Positions 19,751-28,924 of a stretch of DNA of 64,000 bases are shown one piece after another. Location: contig NZ_JABBXH010000007.1 in NCBI RefSeq assembly GCF_012932965.1, positions 1 through 64,000 of the forward strand, in the 5' to 3' direction. This DNA is from Thalassotalea algicola. Its GTDB lineage: Bacteria > Pseudomonadota > Gammaproteobacteria > Enterobacterales > Alteromonadaceae. The first letter of the stretch is position 1; the number at the start of each line of letters is the position of its first letter. Both the position numbers and the translations under genes were made by a program. The notes below the pieces were generated by a model, which saw only the letters and a list, made by a program, of their open reading frames with translations, was not told the DNA's origin and made no database searches.

Positions 19751-20578
19751 CTAGTTACTATTATTTGCGCCTGCGAATCCATCTAAGAACAAATAGTTAA
19801 AATCAGTGGCGTCGGCAATATCTGCTCGTTGCATACACGTTAAACGTTCAGTACATGTTTTTCCTTGAAAACGTGTTCCCGTTGATTTTATCGCTTTTCT
19901 AAATGTCACTAATTGTCGTCTAAAAGTATCTTGTAGCGGCGGCGAAGTTACAGTAATCACTTCAACATTTTCGCTATGCCAAGATAGTGAACCATCCTTG
20001 TGCTTTTCTAGTGGCCTTTCCTGCATTGCCGCATTAAGCTTTGGAAATGACTGGGCATTTATCGGTGTTTTTGAATCGATATAAGCAATTGTATTTGGAA
20101 TTTGCTTCATTTTGCTTTCATATGCTTTAGCAAAGTACTTATCTGACGCTGCCATATCTTTGTTTTGATATTTATCGTCATAATGCACCATTCCCAACAG
20201 CAAATCGGCTTGTTCGTAACCATTCTTAGCTGCTTTTTCTAGGTATTCAATCCCGTCGTCTACATCTTTTAAATCTTCATTTGTTAGATAGATAAAACCA
20301 GCTTTAAATGCTGCGGCAATATAGCCATGTCTGGACGCTTTCTTAAAGTACTTAAGCGCCATTTTGTCGTTCTTTTCAGTGCCATAGCCACTGAAATAAA
20401 ACTGGCCTAACGTTAACATTGCCTGAGGGTGTCCTCGTTTAGCGGCTTTTTTAAATTGACTAAAGTAATCAACGCATTCACTCGTTTGGCAAGCAGTTAA
20501 CTTTTCTGCTGAAGCAGTTGAAGTAAAAACAAAAACCCCAGCTAGACCAATTAACACCTGTTTTAAATGTTTATTCAT
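19751..20578 (-). CDS. Secreted Sel1-repeat protein, paralog 2 of 3
   Basis: The layout is the same as the neighbours: signal peptide (to about residue 24, ASA), a KLTACQTSECVDYFSQ cap, Sel1 repeats (AMLTLGQFYFSGYGTEKNDK and further copies) and the C-terminal module VEVITVTSPPLQ then TGTRFQGKTCTERLTC. The final segment MQRADIADATDF is almost identical to paralog 3, so these two are the most recent duplicates. The start ATG follows AAGGAATTC. The gene has its own terminator and about 240-bp flanks, so the three copies appear to be separately transcribed. Confidence 0.87.
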   Translation of the reverse strand: MNKHLKQVLIGLAGVFVFTSTASAEKLTACQTSECVDYFSQFKKAAKRGHPQAMLTLGQFYFSGYGTEKNDKMALKYFKKASRHGYIAAAFKAGFIYLTNEDLKDVDDGIEYLEKAAKNGYEQADLLLGMVHYDDKYQNKDMAASDKYFAKAYESKMKQIPNTIAYIDSKTPINAQSFPKLNAAMQERPLEKHKDGSLSWHSENVEVITVTSPPLQDTFRRQLVTFRKAIKSTGTRFQGKTCTERLTCMQRADIADATDFNYLFLDGFAGANNSN

Positions 20579-20754
20579 TTGAATTCCTTATAGATTCATG
20601 TGTTGCATTAAACAGTACAACGTAGACTTACATTATCGAGATCTCGCCACATATTAAATACCGTTTACATTCAAAATCATGCCGTTCATCACAATTACTT
20701 ATCAAAAAAATTTTTTAGTGAAACAACAGCCGCCATTAAGCCCTTAAATTATAA

Positions 20755-20781
20755 GCAAAAAAAAGGCGACTTAACGTCGCC
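20755..20781 (-). terminator. Terminator after Sel1 paralog 3
   Basis: On the minus strand GGCGAC (pairing 20776-20781) and GTCGCC (20765-20770) enclose a 5-nt loop and are followed by a run of about 10 T. Confidence 0.92.
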
Positions 20782-20821
20782 CAAACACACTAAAGGAAAA
20801 TCAAATAACTATTGATAAGAT

Positions 20822-21664
20822 TTAAAGCTTGCCTGAATAGATATCTTTCCCTGCAAAGCCTTGTAAGAATAATAAATGAAAGTCAGTTACGTCAGCGATA
20901 TCAGCTCGTTGCATACACGTTAAGCGTTGTGCACAGGATTTACCATGAAATCGAGTACCCGTTGCTTTAATCGCCTTTCTAAAGTCCATAATTTGTTTAT
21001 TAAATGTCGTTTCAAGGGGAGGCGAGGTAATCGTAATCACTTCTACGTTATCATCATGATAAGACAAGCTACCATCTTTGGTTTTTACTAATGGCTTTTT
21101 ATTTACCTCAGCATAAAATGAAGGAAAAGACTTTTCATTCATCAATTTTTGCGCTTCAACATACTCAACCACTTTGGGCATTTGTTTATATTTACGTTTA
21201 TACGATTTTGTAAAGTGCTTATCAGCTTTTGCTAAGTTTTTTACACCATACTCGTCATCTAAATAGATCATACCAAGTAAAAAGTCAGCACCCTTATATT
21301 CATATTTTGCAGCTGTTTCTAAATACTCAATACTTTCATCAATGTCTCGCAATTCCTTGTTGCTCATATAGATATAACCGGCTTTAAATTGGGCCGCGGT
21401 ATACCCTGCTCTTGCTGCCTTTTTAAAATATTTAAGCGCTAACTTTTCGTTAACTTTAGTTCCGTAACCATGATGATAAAATTGTCCGAGTGTTAACATC
21501 GCTAAAGAGTGTCCACGTTTTGCCGCTTTTTTGTATTGTTTAAAGTAGTTCACACACGAGTCTGCTTCACACTTGCCAATTTTTTCAGTAGCCCCGCTTG
21601 CTGTCATACTTAACAATGAAAAAATTATGGCTGTTAACATCAACTTTGTTCTTGTTATGTTCAT
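20822..21664 (-). CDS. Secreted Sel1-repeat protein, paralog 3 of 3
   Basis: I start at the ATG at 21664 (MNITRTKLMLTAIIF), preceded by AAAGGAT; an in-frame start 11 codons upstream would spoil the signal peptide. After cleavage (near ASGA) come the cap with Cys pairs, Sel1 repeats (AMLTLGQFYHHGYGTKVNEK onward) and the C-terminal module VEVITITSPPLE then TGTRFHGKSCAQRLTC. The paired cysteines in the module could form a periplasmic disulfide; this is inference. Function unknown. Confidence 0.87.
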   Translation of the reverse strand: MNITRTKLMLTAIIFSLLSMTASGATEKIGKCEADSCVNYFKQYKKAAKRGHSLAMLTLGQFYHHGYGTKVNEKLALKYFKKAARAGYTAAQFKAGYIYMSNKELRDIDESIEYLETAAKYEYKGADFLLGMIYLDDEYGVKNLAKADKHFTKSYKRKYKQMPKVVEYVEAQKLMNEKSFPSFYAEVNKKPLVKTKDGSLSYHDDNVEVITITSPPLETTFNKQIMDFRKAIKATGTRFHGKSCAQRLTCMQRADIADVTDFHLLFLQGFAGKDIYSGKL

Positions 21665-21800
21665 ATTTAGATCCTTTAAATTGACCCCTTGTAACATGGG
21701 CTTTATAAAAATAAAGGCATAAAACCGACAATAACAGCCCGTTTATCACTCAATTCCAACCGTTAATCACAAGAATTGTTAAGAACACCTTTTTCAAGCA

Positions 21801-21834
21801 CAAAAAAAAGAGTAAAAGTGAACTTTTACTCTTT
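21801..21834 (-). terminator. Terminator after fadR
   Basis: A perfect 13-bp stem AAAGAGTAAAAGT (21807-21819) / ACTTTTACTCTTT (21822-21834) is followed on the minus strand by a T-run. Confidence 0.93.
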
Positions 21835-21853
21835 CTTAGCTAGCTATATTTTA

Positions 21854-22564
21854 CTATTCAACTAACTCTTTTAGCACTTCATCTTTAAGCTCTAACCATA
21901 ACTTACCAGACTCAACACCATATTTACGTACTGCTAAAACTGATTCATCATATTTACCCGCTTTAGCTAACTCGATTAGCTTCTGATAATAAGTACGCGA
22001 TATTTCACGGCCTTTAGGGTGTTTAAAGTACAAGCCACCTAAACGAGAATATAACCCTCTAAAGCCATTTAGAATAAGTAAGTAAATCGAATTACCTGAA
22101 GCCATTACAAGCTCTTTATTTAAGCGGTAATCAAATTCAGCAAATGCTTCACCAGTATCTTCCACTTCAGCATACGCTTCTAATAACTCAATCGTTTTCT
22201 CAGGGTTATTTCTTATCGCACCACGTACATAAATAGCACTGATATTCGTACGAGCAGACATTAAGTTATCCACTAATTCTGGAATACCTTCCTGATCTAA
22301 TTGCGCTAATGTTTCTAAAATATTTAAACTTGAAGTTTCCCAAAAGTTATTCACTTTCGTTGGCTTACCATGTTTAATTGTGAGCCAGCCATCACGCGCT
22401 AGACGCTGCAATACTTCTCTAAGGGTAGTTCTAGTAACCCCAATTAATTCTGAAAGCTCACGCTCCGCTGGTAAAATAGAACCAGGAGGAAAACCACCGT
22501 TCCAGATAGATTCGACGATATACTGCTCTGCAAATCCTGCCGGACTCTGTGCTTTTATAACCAT
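21854..22564 (-). CDS. fadR: Fatty acid metabolism regulator FadR (GntR family)
   Basis: FadR represses beta-oxidation genes and activates unsaturated fatty acid synthesis genes; long-chain acyl-CoA releases it from DNA. The N-terminal winged helix-turn-helix ([20 protein letters not shown]) is followed by the all-helical FadR acyl-CoA domain. The 236-residue length and the [20 protein letters not shown] start match the gammaproteobacterial family. It is divergent from nhaB, as in E. coli. Two FadR-like dyads lie 40-80 bp upstream, suggesting autoregulation. Confidence 0.97.
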   Translation of the reverse strand: MVIKAQSPAGFAEQYIVESIWNGGFPPGSILPAERELSELIGVTRTTLREVLQRLARDGWLTIKHGKPTKVNNFWETSSLNILETLAQLDQEGIPELVDNLMSARTNISAIYVRGAIRNNPEKTIELLEAYAEVEDTGEAFAEFDYRLNKELVMASGNSIYLLILNGFRGLYSRLGGLYFKHPKGREISRTYYQKLIELAKAGKYDESVLAVRKYGVESGKLWLELKDEVLKELVE

Positions 22565-22603
22565 ATTTTTCGCGGCCTCAGTTACCTACACATATACAAA
22601 CTT

Positions 22604-22642
22604 AACTGATTGTACCAGAACATATAACTTGTACAACCAGTT
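22604..22642. promoter_or_regulatory. Two FadR-like operators in the fadR-nhaB intergenic region
   Basis: AACTGATTGTACCAGAA (22604-22620) and AACTTGTACAACCAGTT (22626-22642, whose complement reads AACTGGTTGTACAAGTT) both resemble the FadR consensus ANCTGGTCYGACCAGNT. Their starts are 22 bp apart, about two helical turns. Binding is inferred. Confidence 0.6.
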
Positions 22643-22859
22643 AAATTGCCATAAGCAAATGAAAACCGGCTTTTATAAAACACTTAGCATTAAATTTAAA
22701 GATGAAAATAAAAAAGTAATAAAAATTGGAATCCAAAACAAAAAATTTACGCTAGGCTATTAATACCTAATAAATTATTGTGATATATTCAAAAAACACT
22801 TCGTTTGTATGTGCCAAGATTTTGGTGCTATAAACATTACAATTATAAAAAGGTAAGTT

Positions 22860-24452
22860 ATGCAGCAATCATTTATGAGTGCGTTTTTTAAAAACTTTCT
22901 TGGCAACTCGCCAGAGTGGTATAAATACGCAATTATAGCTTTCTTAGTTATCAACCCGATTCTATTCTTTTTTGTCAACCCTTATGTAGCAGGTTGGGCA
23001 TTAGTGTTAGAATTCATTTTCACTTTGGCAATGGCCTTAAAGTGTTATCCATTGCAACCGGGCGGATTACTAGCATTTGAAGCTGTAGTCATCGGCATGA
23101 CATCGCCTGATCAGGTTCTACATGAAATAATACTTAATATTGAAGTATTACTACTGCTTATCTTTATGGTGGCAGGTATCTATTTCATGAAAAACTTGCT
23201 CCTGTTCTTATTTACTAAAATAATTACCAAAGTTCAGTCTAAAACCGCTGTATCGTTATTATTCTGTTTTGCGAGTGCTTTCTTATCAGCATTCCTAGAC
23301 GCACTTACCGTTATTGCCGTTATTATTAGTGTCGGTGTCGGCTTTTACTCGGTTTACCATAAAGTCGCTTCAGGAAAAGAAATTACACACGAGCACGACC
23401 ACACATCAGATCACGAATTACCTGAGTTCTCTCGTAATGACTTACAAGACTTTAGAGCTTACCTAAGAAACCTACTAATGCACGCTGGTGTAGGTACGGC
23501 CCTAGGTGGTGTTTGTACTATTGTAGGTGAGCCTCAAAACTTAATTATCGGCCAACAAGCAAATTGGGAGTTTGTGGAGTTTGCTATTCGTATGTCGCCA
23601 GTGACTGGGCCTGTGCTAATTGCCGGCCTAATCACTTGTTTCTTATTAGAAAAATTAAAGTGGTTTGGTTACGGCGCACACTTGCCAGACAATGTACGCA
23701 CTATATTAAATGACTTTGATGCGCAAGAATCACAACAACGAACTAAGCGTGATAAAGTAAAATTAATCATGCAAGGCGTTGTTGGTATTTGGTTAATCGT
23801 AGCATTAGCTTTGCATTTAGCAGCAGTTGGCCTTATCGGTCTGAGTGTTATCATCTTCGCTACGGTATTCACTGGCGTTAATGAAGAGCACCAAATTGGC
23901 CATGCGTTTGAAGAAGCTCTACCTTTCACTGCCCTATTGGCAGTATTCTTTGCAATAGTTGCCGTAATCATCGATCAAAAGCTATTCACGCCAGTAATCA
24001 ACTGGGTATTAACTTTTGAAGGCAATATGCAGCTGGTGATGTTCTATCTTGCCAACGGTTTCCTTTCTATGGTTTCTGACAATGTCTTCGTTGGTACGGT
24101 ATACATCACCGAAGTTAAGAAAGCATTGATTTCAGGTCAAATTACTCGTGACCAATTTGATATGCTTGCAGTAGCAATTAATACAGGTACCAACTTACCA
24201 AGTGTAGCAACGCCAAATGGTCAAGCAGCATTCTTATTCTTATTAACGTCTGCCTTAGCACCGTTAATTCGATTATCGTACGGTCGCATGGTAATTATGG
24301 CGTTCCCATATACCATAGTGCTTACTACTGTCGGACTAATTACCATTCAAAGTGGTTTCTTAGAATCACAAACAGAAAGTTATTATGAGTCCGGGTTAAT
24401 TCACCACCATACAGTTAGTGAAGCAGAAGAGCCTGCTACTGGACATCACTAA
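22860..24452 (+). CDS. nhaB: Na+/H+ antiporter NhaB
   Basis: NhaB exports sodium in exchange for protons across the inner membrane, relevant to a marine organism. The 530-residue protein has about a dozen hydrophobic segments, with family signatures [18 protein letters not shown] and [19 protein letters not shown] His/Asp-rich cytoplasmic loop ([11 protein letters not shown]) lies near residue 180. AAAAGG precedes the ATG. It is followed by its own terminator and then dsbB, an order shared with E. coli. Confidence 0.96.
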   Translation: MQQSFMSAFFKNFLGNSPEWYKYAIIAFLVINPILFFFVNPYVAGWALVLEFIFTLAMALKCYPLQPGGLLAFEAVVIGMTSPDQVLHEIILNIEVLLLLIFMVAGIYFMKNLLLFLFTKIITKVQSKTAVSLLFCFASAFLSAFLDALTVIAVIISVGVGFYSVYHKVASGKEITHEHDHTSDHELPEFSRNDLQDFRAYLRNLLMHAGVGTALGGVCTIVGEPQNLIIGQQANWEFVEFAIRMSPVTGPVLIAGLITCFLLEKLKWFGYGAHLPDNVRTILNDFDAQESQQRTKRDKVKLIMQGVVGIWLIVALALHLAAVGLIGLSVIIFATVFTGVNEEHQIGHAFEEALPFTALLAVFFAIVAVIIDQKLFTPVINWVLTFEGNMQLVMFYLANGFLSMVSDNVFVGTVYITEVKKALISGQITRDQFDMLAVAINTGTNLPSVATPNGQAAFLFLLTSALAPLIRLSYGRMVIMAFPYTIVLTTVGLITIQSGFLESQTESYYESGLIHHHTVSEAEEPATGHH

Positions 24453-24484
24453 CCGTATTTAAGCTAGCTGATAAATTTATTAAC

Positions 24485-24513
24485 AAAAAGCGCCTAATGG
24501 GCGCTTTTTTTTG
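24485..24513 (+). terminator. Terminator after nhaB
   Basis: AAAAAGCGCC / GGCGCTTTTT with a 5-nt loop (TAATG) is followed by further T residues. Confidence 0.9.
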
Positions 24514-24561
24514 TCTTCGAATTAGCTAAAATGCCTACAGAATAGTAAATAAGGAAACCAC

Positions 24562-25080
24562 GTGAATTTTATCAGTAATCTTGCAACCAAAAAGCAAGCT
24601 TGGGCGCTACTTGCTATATCAGCGTTTGTATTTGAGCTATGTGCATTATTTTTTCAATACGGTATGGGCTTGGCGCCCTGCATCATGTGTATTTACCAGC
24701 GCGTAGCTATTTGGGCTATATTCTTTGGTGGCGTTATTACTTATATGGCGCCAAACCAGTTAATCATGAGATTGCTTGGCTATGGACTTTGGGGAACAGG
24801 TGCCATTTGGGGGTTAATCATCGCCTTAGAGCATGTAGAAATGCAAAGTGCGACCTTGTCTTTATTTTTTACATGTGACTTTACTCCTAACTTTCCTTCT
24901 TGGGCACCATTACATGAGTGGTTACCGTTTTTATTTGAAGCCACAGGCGACTGTGGTGAAATTAGCTGGCAATTTTTAGGTTATAGCATGCCACAATGGA
25001 TGGTAGTCATATACGGCGCATACACCGCAGTACTAGCGGCTGTACTAGCCTCTAGAATAGCAGCAGCAAAAAATTTATAA
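24562..25080 (+). CDS. dsbB: Disulfide bond formation protein DsbB
   Basis: DsbB reoxidises periplasmic DsbA and passes electrons to quinones. Four transmembrane helices are visible. The first catalytic pair is Cys40-Cys43 ([10 protein letters not shown]), and the second pair lies in the second periplasmic loop (FFTCDF and GDCGE). A quinone-contact Arg follows the first pair. The GTGAATTTTATC start codon context shows AAGGAAACCAC before it; the start codon is GTG. The 172-residue length is normal. Confidence 0.95.
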   Translation: MNFISNLATKKQAWALLAISAFVFELCALFFQYGMGLAPCIMCIYQRVAIWAIFFGGVITYMAPNQLIMRLLGYGLWGTGAIWGLIIALEHVEMQSATLSLFFTCDFTPNFPSWAPLHEWLPFLFEATGDCGEISWQFLGYSMPQWMVVIYGAYTAVLAAVLASRIAAAKNL

Positions 25081-25139
25081 CTCACTTCTTATTTTGCATA
25101 TAAGTTAATTAATGTTAGGTTAGCCAGCAATAATAATAA

Positions 25140-26525
25140 ATGTTGGTTAACCTAGTGAAACGTAGTCACTTTATCTTCATCGGCCCACTCGCCGCCGCTA
25201 TATTCCATTTTTTTCTTATTAGTTTAGGTGTCGATGCAAAAGCATCAATAACTGCTGCAATTACCTTATTAACCGTTATATGGTGGGTAAGTGAAGCTAT
25301 CCCTATACCAGCAACGTCATTAGTTCCTTTTGCGCTGCTGCCGTTATTTGGCATTATCGATCATAAAAGCGCAGCAAGCGCTATGGGGAGCCATGTCATT
25401 CTGCTATTGATGGGCGCCTTTATGTTAAGTAAGGCTTTAGAAAAGTCTGGTGCACATGAGCGATTGGCTGTAGGTATGGTTCATCTTGTCGGCACTAGTA
25501 GTGCTAAAAGGCTTGTTTTAGGCTTTATGTTAGCAGCAGGCCTACTAAGCATGTGGATAAGTAATACTGCTACAGTATTAATCATGTTACCGATGGCACT
25601 AGCCATATTAAGCCACGTCGACAATCAACGCTTAAAAGTCGCCCTAATATTAGGTATCGCATATGCAAGTAGTGTCGGTGGTTTAGGTACATTGATTGGT
25701 ACGCCACCTAATGTCATATTTGCCGCTATTTATGAAGAACATACTGGCAACACATTTAGTTTTGTCGAATGGATGAAAATTGGTGTTCCCATTGTATTAG
25801 TAGTCATTCCCTTAATGGCACTTTGGTTAACAAGAGGGCTAAAATTAGAACAAGAAATTGAGTTAGATAAACTTGGCAAGTGGCGTATCGAAGAAATCAG
25901 AACCCTTATTGTTTTTGGTTTAACAGCACTAGCTTGGATAACTAAGGCAGAGCCTTTCGGCGGTTGGACAGGACTATTAGGTTTAAAAGGCGTTGGTGAT
26001 AGCACTATTGCGTTATTTGCCGCTGTCGTTATGTTTATCGTGCCTAATGGCAAAGGTAGCAAATTATTAGATTGGGAAACGGCCAATAAAATTCCTTGGG
26101 GTATGCTTTTATTGTTTGCCGGAGGCATTTGTATTGCTAAAGGTTTTAGTGCCTCTGGGCTAAGTGCAATGCTAGGCGAATGGCTAACTTCATTGTCGGA
26201 TCTCGAGCCACTATTGATGATATTAACAATTTGTTTAGTGGTAACCTACCTTACCGAAATTACCAGCAATACCGCGACAGCAACGCTTTTAATGCCCATT
26301 TTAGCAGTTGCCGCTTTATCGACCGGTATTAAACCAGAAATGTTAATGATACCTGCAGCGATGGCCGCTAGTTGTGCGTTTATGCTACCTGTTGCCACTG
26401 CCCCCAACGCTATTGCATACGGTACAGGTGAAATAGAGATCAGAGAAATGGTAAAAGAAGGCGCAATCTTAAGCTTTGGTGTATCTTTATCTGTCGGGAT
26501 TATTTGTTATTTATTACTTAACTAA
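25140..26525 (+). CDS. DASS/SLC13 family sodium:dicarboxylate-type symporter
   Basis: This inner-membrane transporter is predicted to import di- or tricarboxylates with Na+. The two family signature SNT motifs are present, SNTATVLIMLP near residue 140 and SNTATATLLMP near 380. These form the two sodium sites in known structures. There are about 11-13 hydrophobic segments in 461 residues. The upstream region lacks a strong ribosome-binding site, so the precise start is uncertain; a GTG five codons in is an alternative. The substrate cannot be told from sequence. Confidence 0.92.
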   Translation: MLVNLVKRSHFIFIGPLAAAIFHFFLISLGVDAKASITAAITLLTVIWWVSEAIPIPATSLVPFALLPLFGIIDHKSAASAMGSHVILLLMGAFMLSKALEKSGAHERLAVGMVHLVGTSSAKRLVLGFMLAAGLLSMWISNTATVLIMLPMALAILSHVDNQRLKVALILGIAYASSVGGLGTLIGTPPNVIFAAIYEEHTGNTFSFVEWMKIGVPIVLVVIPLMALWLTRGLKLEQEIELDKLGKWRIEEIRTLIVFGLTALAWITKAEPFGGWTGLLGLKGVGDSTIALFAAVVMFIVPNGKGSKLLDWETANKIPWGMLLLFAGGICIAKGFSASGLSAMLGEWLTSLSDLEPLLMILTICLVVTYLTEITSNTATATLLMPILAVAALSTGIKPEMLMIPAAMAASCAFMLPVATAPNAIAYGTGEIEIREMVKEGAILSFGVSLSVGIICYLLLN

Positions 26526-26564
26526 TTTGCATAAAGCTAATAATAAATAAAAATAACTCTTTCT

Positions 26565-26590
26565 AAGGGGGCAAGTAGCCCCCTTTAGTT
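26565..26590. terminator. Hairpin between the symporter gene and nagZ
   Basis: GGGGGC (26567-26572) / GCCCCC (26578-26583), extended by A-T pairs, lies between convergent genes. The T-run is weak, so termination efficiency is uncertain. Confidence 0.65.
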
Positions 26591-26600
26591 TAATATTAGG

Positions 26601-27611
26601 TTAGCTAATTCCTAATATTGTTCTCGCCTGTTGCCACTCTGCCAATTGTGGTAATTGCGAATAATTAATTGAAGTTTTAGGAAGCATTTTTTGTAACCGA
26701 CTCTGGCTTATCGGATCAGCGATTAGATTAGCGTTGTCAATAACCTCTACTGCCGCACTTCGATTATTGCAGATTAATAACATATCACAGCCAGCTTGCT
26801 GGGCGGCTTCACTTCGTTCGATATAGCCACCAATGGAAGCCGCGCCTTCCATTGTTAAATCATCACTAAAAATAACGCCATCAAACCCTAGGTGACCGCG
26901 TAAAATTTCTTGTAGCCAAAGTGGTGAAAAGCCAACTGACTTGTCGTCAATATCAGGATAAATAACATGAGCAGGCATCACAGCGTTCACCAAGTTATCC
27001 TGCATTAGACCTTTAAAAGGCTGCATATCAATGCCGAATATTTCCTGCTTATTTCGCCCATCCAACGGCATGGCAATATGAGAATCTTCTTTAACACTAC
27101 CATGACCAGGAAAGTGCTTAGCGGTACACTTCATGCCAATAGAATGCATACCTTGAATAAAGGCCTTCGCAAGTGGTTCAACAACTTCTGGCTTTTGGTG
27201 AAAAGCTCTATCACCTATAACTTCAGAAATATCATTAATGTCAACAACCGGTGCAAAGCTGATATCAACACCTACCGACATGACTTCTAGTGCAACAAGC
27301 TGTCCTGCACTTTTCGCAAGCAATTTCGCTTCCTCAAGCGAGCCATTTGCCATTTGCCATAATTGGCCCATCGCAGGAATTGCAGAAAACTGTTCGCGAA
27401 AACGCTGAACTCTACCGCCTTCATGATCAACAGCAATCAAAATGTCACCATTAGCGCTTGCTTTTATTTGGCGAGTTAACTCGTTCACTTGCTCAGGTGA
27501 TTGATAGTTACGGGCAAATAAAATTAAACCTCCAACTAATGGATGACCCAAAAGCTCCTTATCTTCACTAGTTAACGATGTCCCATCGACATCTAACATT
27601 ATTGGTCCCAT
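26601..27611 (-). CDS. nagZ: Beta-N-acetylglucosaminidase NagZ (GH3)
   Basis: NagZ is a cytosolic enzyme of peptidoglycan recycling that removes GlcNAc from anhydromuropeptides. The GH3 signatures are clear: AVDHEGGRVQRF, KHFPGHGSVKEDSHI (the His-containing catalytic loop) and IFSDDLTMEGA (the nucleophile Asp region). The 336-residue single-domain form is the bacterial NagZ type. The start follows AAAGGGAAA. It is downstream of the TetR gene on the same strand but separated by a terminator. Confidence 0.96.
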   Translation of the reverse strand: MGPIMLDVDGTSLTSEDKELLGHPLVGGLILFARNYQSPEQVNELTRQIKASANGDILIAVDHEGGRVQRFREQFSAIPAMGQLWQMANGSLEEAKLLAKSAGQLVALEVMSVGVDISFAPVVDINDISEVIGDRAFHQKPEVVEPLAKAFIQGMHSIGMKCTAKHFPGHGSVKEDSHIAMPLDGRNKQEIFGIDMQPFKGLMQDNLVNAVMPAHVIYPDIDDKSVGFSPLWLQEILRGHLGFDGVIFSDDLTMEGAASIGGYIERSEAAQQAGCDMLLICNNRSAAVEVIDNANLIADPISQSRLQKMLPKTSINYSQLPQLAEWQQARTILGIS

Positions 27612-27652
27612 TTTTTCCCTTTCTTTTAATTGAATACTAAATTTGGGGTATT

Positions 27653-27684
27653 AAAAAAGCGATATTAAAATATATCGCTTTAAT
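27653..27684 (-). terminator. Terminator after the PsrA-like regulator gene
   Basis: A perfect 10-bp stem AAAGCGATAT (27656-27665) / ATATCGCTTT (27672-27681) is followed on the minus strand by a T-run. Confidence 0.9.
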
Positions 27685-27709
27685 GATAAAACAATTTGTT
27701 TTAAGTTTA

Positions 27710-28330
27710 CTATGACAAAGGTGCAGCGACTCCTGCTGCTATATACGGTATAACTTGTTCTATTAAATGCTCTATTTCTAATTGCTTCTCAAAGTCACTT
27801 TCAGCGATATCCAATAATGCATCACTCGATGACATAGTAAATACGATAGTTCCCATCGTAAAATGTAAACGCCAAAACATATCTTCAGGAGTAAGCTCAG
27901 GATAAGCCTTTTGAACTGCTTGAACAAAGTAAGCGATAACATTCGGGTACTGAGTCGTTAGAAACCAGCGAAGGAAACCTTGGCTATCCGTATAGCCACG
28001 ACCTAATAATTGAAGAAAATTACTTGTGCCGTTTTCTCTAAATTGATTAAGCGAAAGTAAGGGTTGTACAAAAGCTGTAAATACTTCTTTTAAATCAATT
28101 TGCTCTTTTTCATATACTGCCAACAAAGCTTTTTCCAAATTAGGAGCAAGCTCGTTCATATAACGAGACATAACCGCTTTGATTAGTTCTTTCTTAGAAC
28201 CAAAGTGATAATTTACCGCGGCCAAATTTACTTCTGCCTGACTGGTAATTTCCCTAAGGGATGTTCCGTTAAAACCTTTTACCGCAAAAAGTTCTTCTGC
28301 CGCATCTAATATTTTATCTTTTGTACTCAT
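27710..28330 (-). CDS. TetR-family regulator, PsrA-like
   Basis: The N-terminal DNA-binding domain (ILDAAEELFAVKGFNGTSL, then EVNLAAVNYHFGSKKELI) closely follows PsrA of Pseudomonas, a repressor that senses long-chain fatty acids and controls fatty acid degradation and rpoS in that genus. The C-terminal domain is less distinctive. The start is uncertain: I use the ATG at 28330 (MSTKDKILDAAE), while an in-frame TTG seven codons upstream is also possible. Two overlapping dyads with AAAC...GTTT cores lie 30-65 bp upstream of it, typical of autoregulated PsrA. With fadR about 5 kb away, both fatty-acid regulators are present. The family is firm; the PsrA assignment is moderate. Confidence 0.85.
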   Translation of the reverse strand: MSTKDKILDAAEELFAVKGFNGTSLREITSQAEVNLAAVNYHFGSKKELIKAVMSRYMNELAPNLEKALLAVYEKEQIDLKEVFTAFVQPLLSLNQFRENGTSNFLQLLGRGYTDSQGFLRWFLTTQYPNVIAYFVQAVQKAYPELTPEDMFWRLHFTMGTIVFTMSSSDALLDIAESDFEKQLEIEHLIEQVIPYIAAGVAAPLS

Positions 28331-28362
28331 CTTTAACGCGCCAACTGCCAAAATCCATCAAA

Positions 28363-28393
28363 TTTAAACGTTCAGTTTAAACGTGCGTTTAAA
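28363..28393. promoter_or_regulatory. Overlapping PsrA-like operator dyads
   Basis: TTTAAACGTGCGTTTAAA (28376-28393) is a perfect palindrome, 8+2+8. It overlaps TTTAAAC (28363-28369) paired with GTTTAAA (28375-28381). Both have the AAAC-N-GTTT core of PsrA sites. Confidence 0.65.
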
Positions 28394-28544
28394 ATAGCTT
28401 AGAAATCACTAGCACGTCAATATATAAGGTAAGTACTCAAATGCTAAAACACTTTTTCTTTCGCTAGAAGAACACTAAAAACCCATTTAACTACGAAAGT
28501 TTTATTATTTTTTAAAATTTATGGAACTTTTCTAAAATTGCCCC

Positions 28545-28616
28545 CTCAAAGTATTCATTAAGCGTTTCTCCCTGGCTCAGCGACCTGATCTGTCAATCGG
28601 CACTGAGTCTTTTTTT
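28545..28616 (+). ncRNA. Possible small RNA ahead of the sRNA array
   Basis: A long terminator-type hairpin, GGCTCAG (28574-28580) / CTGAGTC (28603-28609) with an inner CCTGAT/ATCGG stem, is followed by seven T. No open reading frame on the plus strand ends here. A TAAAAT hexamer at 28533-28538 could be a -10 box, giving a transcript of about 70 nt. The 5' end is a guess and the sequence is not related to the four units that follow. Confidence 0.35.
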
Positions 28617-28744
28617 GGAAGTTATTTAGACGAAGAAATATTAAATTCTTTTAACTAAATAAAAGAACACGTTTAGAGGTGTAAATTACATTTTTAAACA
28701 AAGATACAACAGTAAAATACCTGTTAGTTTTATATGATAGTTCC

Positions 28745-28830
28745 AGTTTTTCGAGACAATTATCTCGTGAAGTGACTTTGTTATACTCTCCCTTATGATT
28801 TTGCCCAACTTTTTAGTTGGGCTTTTTTTT
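28745..28830 (+). ncRNA. sRNA-like unit A of tandem array
   Basis: A promoter-like region has -10 TATGAT (28733-28738) and, 17 bp upstream, CAGTAA at the -35 position inside an AACAG-N8-CTGTT dyad. The predicted transcript has a 5' hairpin CGAGA/TCTCG (28752-28767), an unpaired core TTGTTATACTCTCCCTTAT and an intrinsic terminator GCCCAAC/GTTGGGC (28803-28822) followed by eight T. No ribosome-binding site or ORF is evident. The core is shared with units B and D. Its pyrimidine-rich CTCTCCCTT could pair with ribosome-binding sites; targets are unknown. Confidence 0.62.
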
Positions 28831-28924
28831 CCAACTTTTTTGCCACATACTGCCCTAATTCACCATTACATATTTAAACATTTTACCAACAGTAAAAAAC
28901 ACTGCTCAACGTTAAGATTAATTC

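Noticed and set aside
22380-22763. Plus-strand ORF of 127 codons across fadR and its operator region
   Set aside because: It overlaps the fadR N-terminus on the other strand and the operator region, and has a low-complexity Lys/Asn-rich C-terminus with no recognisable fold.
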